Positions 5,043-5,270 of a DNA stretch of 5,270 nucleotides are shown here, in pieces. Both the position numbers and the translations under genes were made by a program. The stretch comes from Candidatus Omnitrophota bacterium (GTDB lineage: Bacteria; Omnitrophota; Gorgyraeia; 2-02-FULL-51-18; JAGOUK01). Each line of letters begins with the position of its first letter. Position 1 is the stretch's first letter. The notes under the pieces were generated by a model. That model had not been told where the DNA came from, ran no database searches, and worked only from the letters and a program-made list of their open reading frames with translations. Location: positions 1-5,270 of the forward strand of contig JAGVCY010000302.1 of the NCBI GenBank assembly GCA_020058965.1. Direction: 5' to 3'.

Positions 5043-5270
5043 ATGCTGGATTTAATTATGCGCGTACGAGAAAAAGTGCTGCAGGGCGGCGAAATCACTT
5101 CGGATGAAGCGACCCGCTTGCTTCAAACCCCCGTCGAACATATTCCGTATCTGGCTGCCGCCGCCAATGAGGTGCGCATCCGTTTTAAGGGTTCCAAGGT
5201 CGAGGCCTGTGCGCTGACCAATGCCAAGTCCGGCGCCTGCTCCGAAGACTGCAAATTTTGTACCCAATCC
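5043..5270 (+). CDS. bioB: Biotin synthase, N-terminal part (runs off the right edge)
   Basis: This radical-SAM enzyme inserts sulfur into dethiobiotin in the last step of biotin synthesis. It uses a [4Fe-4S] cluster with S-adenosylmethionine and a [2Fe-2S] cluster as sulfur donor. Only 76 residues are present, of roughly 310-350 in the family. An N-terminal helical lead (residues 1-45, with GGEITSDEATRLLQTP at 15-30) is followed by the characteristic NAKSGACSEDCKFCTQS at 60-76. It contains the radical-SAM CxxxCxxC as Cys66, Cys70 and Cys73, equivalent to E. coli Cys53, Cys57 and Cys60. The [2Fe-2S] ligands and barrel lie outside the window. It has its own promoter and candidate BirA operator, so it probably heads a separate unit from the ROK genes; later genes are not visible. 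Confidence 0.95.
   Translation, partial: MLDLIMRVREKVLQGGEITSDEATRLLQTPVEHIPYLAAAANEVRIRFKGSKVEACALTNAKSGACSEDCKFCTQS

Overview
The window reads as chromosomal DNA of a Gram-negative-type (diderm) bacterium with moderate-to-high GC. HldD, an enzyme of LPS-core heptose synthesis, is the main reason for that statement. The gene mix (ADP-heptose epimerase, a tandem pair of ROK regulators, biotin synthase, a large unrecognised protein) would fit an uncultured lineage such as the Omnitrophota, but this is a low-confidence guess. No tRNA, rRNA, CRISPR array, insertion sequence or phage gene is visible.

Layout. (1) Positions 1-899, plus strand: the 3' part of a protein I do not recognise. The coding signal starts in one frame at the left edge and moves to the next frame near 144-155, so the gene looks frameshifted, by real decay or by a sequence error. 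(2) Positions 905-1879, minus strand: hldD, convergent with the first gene and separated from it by 5 bp. (3) Positions 1880-2043: a divergent regulatory region with a candidate promoter on each strand, a strong Shine-Dalgarno site for each flanking gene, and a short A/T-rich palindrome (GACTTT-N2-AAAGTC) between the promoters. (4) Positions 2044-4905, plus strand: a compact three-gene unit of two paralogous ROK-family proteins with winged HTH domains (2-nt gap) and a 130-aa basic protein with a four-cysteine zinc knuckle (4-nt gap). (5) Positions 4906-5042: a regulatory region with a perfect 12-bp inverted repeat whose right arm contains a consensus TTGACA -35 box. (6) Position 5043 to the right edge: the N-terminus of biotin synthase, BioB, cut after the radical-SAM cysteine motif.

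How the parts may work together. Both ROK proteins keep the fold but have lost the zinc-binding cysteines and parts of the phosphate loops, so they look like transcription regulators and not sugar kinases. Their targets are not visible; the palindrome upstream is a candidate auto-regulatory operator. The palindrome before bioB has the spacing and half-sites of a BirA (biotin repressor) operator, GTCAACC-N14-GGTTGAC, and covers the -35 box. The best-supported regulatory proposal here is therefore biotin-dependent repression of bioB by a BirA-type repressor encoded elsewhere.
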